NCBI RefSeq assembly: GCF_937920075.1
Contig: NZ_CALETI010000031.1
Location: forward strand, 1-15,103
Reading direction: 5' to 3'
Length of the DNA: 15,103 nucleotides
Origin: an uncultured Agitococcus sp.
GTDB taxonomy: Bacteria; Pseudomonadota; Gammaproteobacteria; Pseudomonadales; Moraxellaceae
Below are positions 12,958 through 15,103 of this stretch, piece by piece. Within the stretch, counting starts at the first letter, position 1. Every line of letters starts with the position of its first letter. The notes beneath the pieces were generated by a model that saw nothing but the letters and a program-made list of their open reading frames with translations, had not been told where the DNA came from and did no database searches. The translations under genes and the position numbers were made by a program.

Positions 12958-14385
12958 ATGAGCCTTAAAACCCATTTACAAGCATGGTCAGATTTATTTG
13001 GCCGTTATAAGCAAATTTTTGCGATTGCTTGGCAAAATCGCCATGAAAATGATAGCAAAGGTTTGCAGCCCCACGAAGCGGAGTTTTTGCCTGCTGCCTT
13101 GTCATTACAAGAAACACCTGTGTCACCTGCACCACGTGTCGCCATGTGGTTAGTGATTAGTTTTACCCTGATTGCCTTGTTGTGGGCATGTTTTGGCAAA
13201 ATAGATATTGTTGCCACCGCACAAGGGAAAATTGTCCCCAATGCAGGCACAAAAGTTATTCAGCCGTTTGAGTTATCTACCATTAAAGCGATTCATGTCA
13301 AAGATGGTCAACAAGTGAAAGCAGGCGATGTGTTAATTGAATTGGATGCCACTACCACGCAAGCAGATAAAGACCGTGTGAGCAGCGAATTAGCTTTAAA
13401 TCGCTTACAAGAGGCACGTGCGCAGGCTATGTTAAAAGCACTAGACCAACAACAAAATCCTGTCTTATTGCGTCCATCACAAGTCACTGAAAACCAATTT
13501 GTTGAAGCAGATGCCTTATTACAAGGTCAATATAAAGAATACCAAAGCAAATTAGCTTTGTTAGATGCTGATATTGTGAAAAAGCAGGCAGAGCAAAAAT
13601 CTATTCAAGCTCAAATTAATAGTTTGGAAAAAAGTTTACCTATTTCTCGTCAACGTGCTGAAAACTTTAAACAATTAGCCGACAACGACAATGTGCCTAA
13701 AGATGCTTATTTGCAACGTGAGCAACAAAAAATAGACCAAGAAGGGCAATTAGCAACAGGTAAAAGTCGTTTACAAGAGTTAAAAGCTGCTTTAGACAGT
13801 ATTCAAGAACAAAAGCAAGCATTATTAGCAGAAACCAAACGTACACATTTAGATAGTTTAAATGAAGCCAGTCAGCGTATTGCTGCTTTGGAACAAGAGT
13901 TAATTAAAGCCGATTCTCGTCATGGTTTAATGAAGTTAACTGCACCTGTTGATGGCACGGTACAACAATTGGCGGTGCGTACAATTGGTGGTGTGGTGAC
14001 AGAAGCGCAACCCTTAATGGTGATTGTGCCAAAAGATGACGTGGTTGAAGTTGAAGCCTTTTTAGAAAATCAAGATATTGGTTTTGTCAATGAAGATCAA
14101 CAAGCCGAAGTCAAAGTACAAACTTTCCCTTATACCAAATATGGCACTATTCATGCGGTTGTTACGAGTGTGTCGGATGATGCGATTAATGACGAAAAAA
14201 TGGGTTTGGTTTACGCTGTACGTGCCAAATTAGCAAAAAGCACCATGCAGCTCGAAAATAAAGTGGTTAATTTAAGTGCAGGCATGGCCGTCACTGTCGA
14301 AATTAAAACAGGCAAACGCCGTGTGATTGAATACTTCTTAAAGCCTTTCTTAGAGTATAAGAATGAGAGCTTGAAGGAGAGGTGA
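12958..14385 (+). CDS. Type I secretion membrane fusion protein (HlyD family)
   Basis: Periplasmic adaptor of 475 residues, close to the length of HlyD. A cytosolic N-terminal segment (1-60) may contact cargo. One membrane helix (about 61-79) is followed by the first half of a lipoyl/beta-barrel region (GKIVPNAGTKVIQPFE, VKDGQQVKAGDVLIELD at about 114-130). A long coiled-coil hairpin rich in Gln, Lys and Glu spans about 135-320. Then come the second lipoyl half (LTAPVDGTVQQLAVRTIGGVV) and a beta-barrel domain (VVEVEAFLENQDIGFV), ending in the conserved LSAGMAVTVEIKTGKRRVIEYFLKP. It links the ABC exporter to the outer-membrane channel. AAGGA (12944-12948) serves as ribosome site. It forms an operon with the preceding transporter gene; a hairpin terminator follows about 150 bases downstream. 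Confidence 0.94.
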   Translation: MSLKTHLQAWSDLFGRYKQIFAIAWQNRHENDSKGLQPHEAEFLPAALSLQETPVSPAPRVAMWLVISFTLIALLWACFGKIDIVATAQGKIVPNAGTKVIQPFELSTIKAIHVKDGQQVKAGDVLIELDATTTQADKDRVSSELALNRLQEARAQAMLKALDQQQNPVLLRPSQVTENQFVEADALLQGQYKEYQSKLALLDADIVKKQAEQKSIQAQINSLEKSLPISRQRAENFKQLADNDNVPKDAYLQREQQKIDQEGQLATGKSRLQELKAALDSIQEQKQALLAETKRTHLDSLNEASQRIAALEQELIKADSRHGLMKLTAPVDGTVQQLAVRTIGGVVTEAQPLMVIVPKDDVVEVEAFLENQDIGFVNEDQQAEVKVQTFPYTKYGTIHAVVTSVSDDAINDEKMGLVYAVRAKLAKSTMQLENKVVNLSAGMAVTVEIKTGKRRVIEYFLKPFLEYKNESLKER

Positions 14386-14452
14386 TTTTGTTAAAACTAG
14401 CCTATGATTAAGTTATTTTAGGTGTTAGAGTTGGCTTAATAATTAACCAATG

Positions 14453-14506
14453 GGTGTAAGGGCTATGGACAGCACATTTAACTTTTTAGCATCTTTCTTT
14501 TACACC
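14453..14506 (+). promoter_or_regulatory. Distant inverted repeat in the hlyD-RTX spacer
   Basis: GGTGTAA (14453-14459) has an exact reverse complement, TTACACC (14500-14506), 40 bases away. In RNA this could close a large leader hairpin; in DNA it could be two operator half-sites in opposite orientation. The rest of the 202-base spacer shows no gene. No riboswitch was recognised. Confidence 0.2.
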
Positions 14507-14538
14507 TGTTTTTTTAAATTTTGTTTTAACCCAGTGTC

Positions 14539-14576
14539 ACGCTAAGTCTGTTGCAGGCTTGGCGTTTTTTGTTTTT
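14539..14576 (+). terminator. Strong hairpin terminator directly in front of the RTX gene
   Basis: The arms ACGCTAAGTCTG (14539-14550) and CAGGCTTGGCGT (14554-14565) form a 12-bp stem with two G-U pairs and a TTG loop, followed by five more Ts, one G and five Ts. The RTX ribosome site GGAG begins at 14577, directly after the T tract. No promoter can fit between this terminator and the RTX start, so the RTX mRNA must carry or read through it. It may act as an attenuator between the secretion genes and the cargo gene. Confidence 0.85.
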
Positions 14577-14587
14577 GGAGAATTAAA

Positions 14588-15103
14588 ATGGCTGTAATTA
14601 ATGGTAATGCCGATAATAATTATATGGTGGGTACAGTTGGTGATGACGTTTTAAATGGTGAGGGCGGTATAGATACGTTAGAAGCGGATTTAGGTAACGA
14701 TACGTTAAATGGTGGTTTGGATAACGATTATTTATATGGTGGTGATGGCAACGATGTATTGAATGGGGATGAAGGAAATGACTCGTTAAGTGGAGAAGCA
14801 GGTGATGATAGTTTAAATGGTGGGGATGGAAATGATGGCTTAACGGGAGGCACTGGCAATGATGTCTTGAATGGCGGAGCTGGTAGTGATTCTCTATCAG
14901 GTGATGTAGGAAATGACCTATTAAATGGCGGTGGAGCAGATAATTCAAAAGATTATTTGAATGGAGGTAATGGTATAGATGTTTATCAGTTTGGTCGAGG
15001 TTTCGGTCAAGATATCGCCAGTGAGTATTCGCCGAGTGAAGTAAATACGATTCAATTATTATCAGATATTAATGTTAGCGATGTTGTATTAACCCGTATT
15101 GAT
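14588..15103 (+). CDS. RTX calcium-binding protein, N-terminal part (3' end outside window)
   Basis: Open from ATG at 14588 (GGAG at 14577-14580) through the window end, 172 residues so far. RTX nonapeptide repeats of the G-G-x-G-x-D-x-L type begin at about residue 18 and run to about 132, for example GGDGNDVLNG, GEAGDDSLNG and GGTGNDVLNG; these form a calcium-bound parallel beta roll outside the cell. The next segment, VYQFGRGFGQDIASEY...NTIQLLSDINVSDVVLTR, matches the short domain that often follows RTX blocks in haemolysin-type calcium-binding proteins. There is no N-terminal signal peptide, as expected for type I cargo; the C-terminal secretion signal lies beyond the window. Its position just after the HlyB/HlyD genes makes it their probable substrate. 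The total length and the effector domain, if any, are unknown, so it cannot be called a toxin. Confidence 0.9.
   Translation, partial: MAVINGNADNNYMVGTVGDDVLNGEGGIDTLEADLGNDTLNGGLDNDYLYGGDGNDVLNGDEGNDSLSGEAGDDSLNGGDGNDGLTGGTGNDVLNGGAGSDSLSGDVGNDLLNGGGADNSKDYLNGGNGIDVYQFGRGFGQDIASEYSPSEVNTIQLLSDINVSDVVLTRID
14639..14983 (+). repeat. RTX-coding repeat block
   Basis: Degenerate 27-base units encoding glycine/aspartate-rich nonapeptides, recurring with words such as AATGG(T/C)GG and GG(A/C/T)AA(T/C)GAT. The repeat is at the protein level, and codons vary between copies. It is coding sequence and not a CRISPR or mobile repeat. Confidence 0.8.

Noticed and set aside
14386..14587. Riboswitch (for example cyclic di-GMP) in front of the RTX gene
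   Set aside because: The spacer was checked for the conserved core motifs I know and none was found. Only the distant dyad and the terminator hairpin are supported.
14640..14940. Regularly spaced short repeats resembling a CRISPR array
   Set aside because: The units are in-frame, degenerate, 27 bases apart and encode RTX nonapeptides. There are no constant repeats with unique spacers.
14598..14948. Minus-strand frame of 116 codons, extremely rich in histidine and leucine
   Set aside because: It is the antisense shadow of the RTX repeats: GGT/GAT-type codons read as His/Leu/Tyr on the other strand. There is no ribosome site, and the plus frame has clear family motifs.

Overview
The window looks like chromosomal DNA of an AT-rich Gram-negative gammaproteobacterium. 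The evidence is a TonB-dependent outer-membrane receptor, a TesA/YbbA/YbbP set, QmcA with its NfeD partner, a zinc-finger thioredoxin 2 and a type I (HlyB/HlyD) secretion system with an RTX substrate. Codon use and composition are even throughout. No tRNA, rRNA, insertion sequence, integrase or CRISPR array was seen. A Moraxellales/Pseudomonadales-like host is possible, but the sequence alone does not settle it.

Layout. (1) 1-720: C-terminal end of a TonB-dependent receptor, cut by the window edge. It converges on (2) 717-3814, minus strand: the ABC exporter pair ybbA-ybbP, coupled by an ATGA overlap. (3) 3813-4427, plus strand: tesA, a periplasmic GDSL lysophospholipase/thioesterase, whose start codon overlaps that of ybbA at a CATG. 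(4) 4428-4868: a very AT-rich gap with one doubtful minus-strand ORF. (5) 4869-7456: three consecutive secreted START-domain lipid-binding paralogs. Each is a separate unit with its own leader and a rho-independent terminator. The third appears to begin at an ATA codon. (6) 7601-10713: a tight five-gene operon of qmcA, an nfeD-type partner, an SRPBCC protein, an alpha/beta hydrolase and trxC, closed by a terminator. (7) 10804-14385: a type I secretion ABC transporter with a degenerate C39-like domain, and its HlyD adaptor. (8) 14588 to the end: the start of an RTX calcium-binding protein, the probable cargo, incomplete at the window edge.

How the genes may work together. tesA-ybbA-ybbP and qmcA-ybbJ(nfeD) also lie close together in Escherichia coli, so this is a rearranged version of a known envelope neighbourhood. 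Here three periplasmic START proteins sit between the two halves, and a SRPBCC protein and a hydrolase are added to the qmcA operon. This suggests, without proving, a locus for handling lipids or other hydrophobic molecules at the inner membrane and periplasm. The type I secretion and RTX genes form a separate module. A strong hairpin terminator lies directly in front of the RTX gene, so its expression probably depends on read-through or antitermination.
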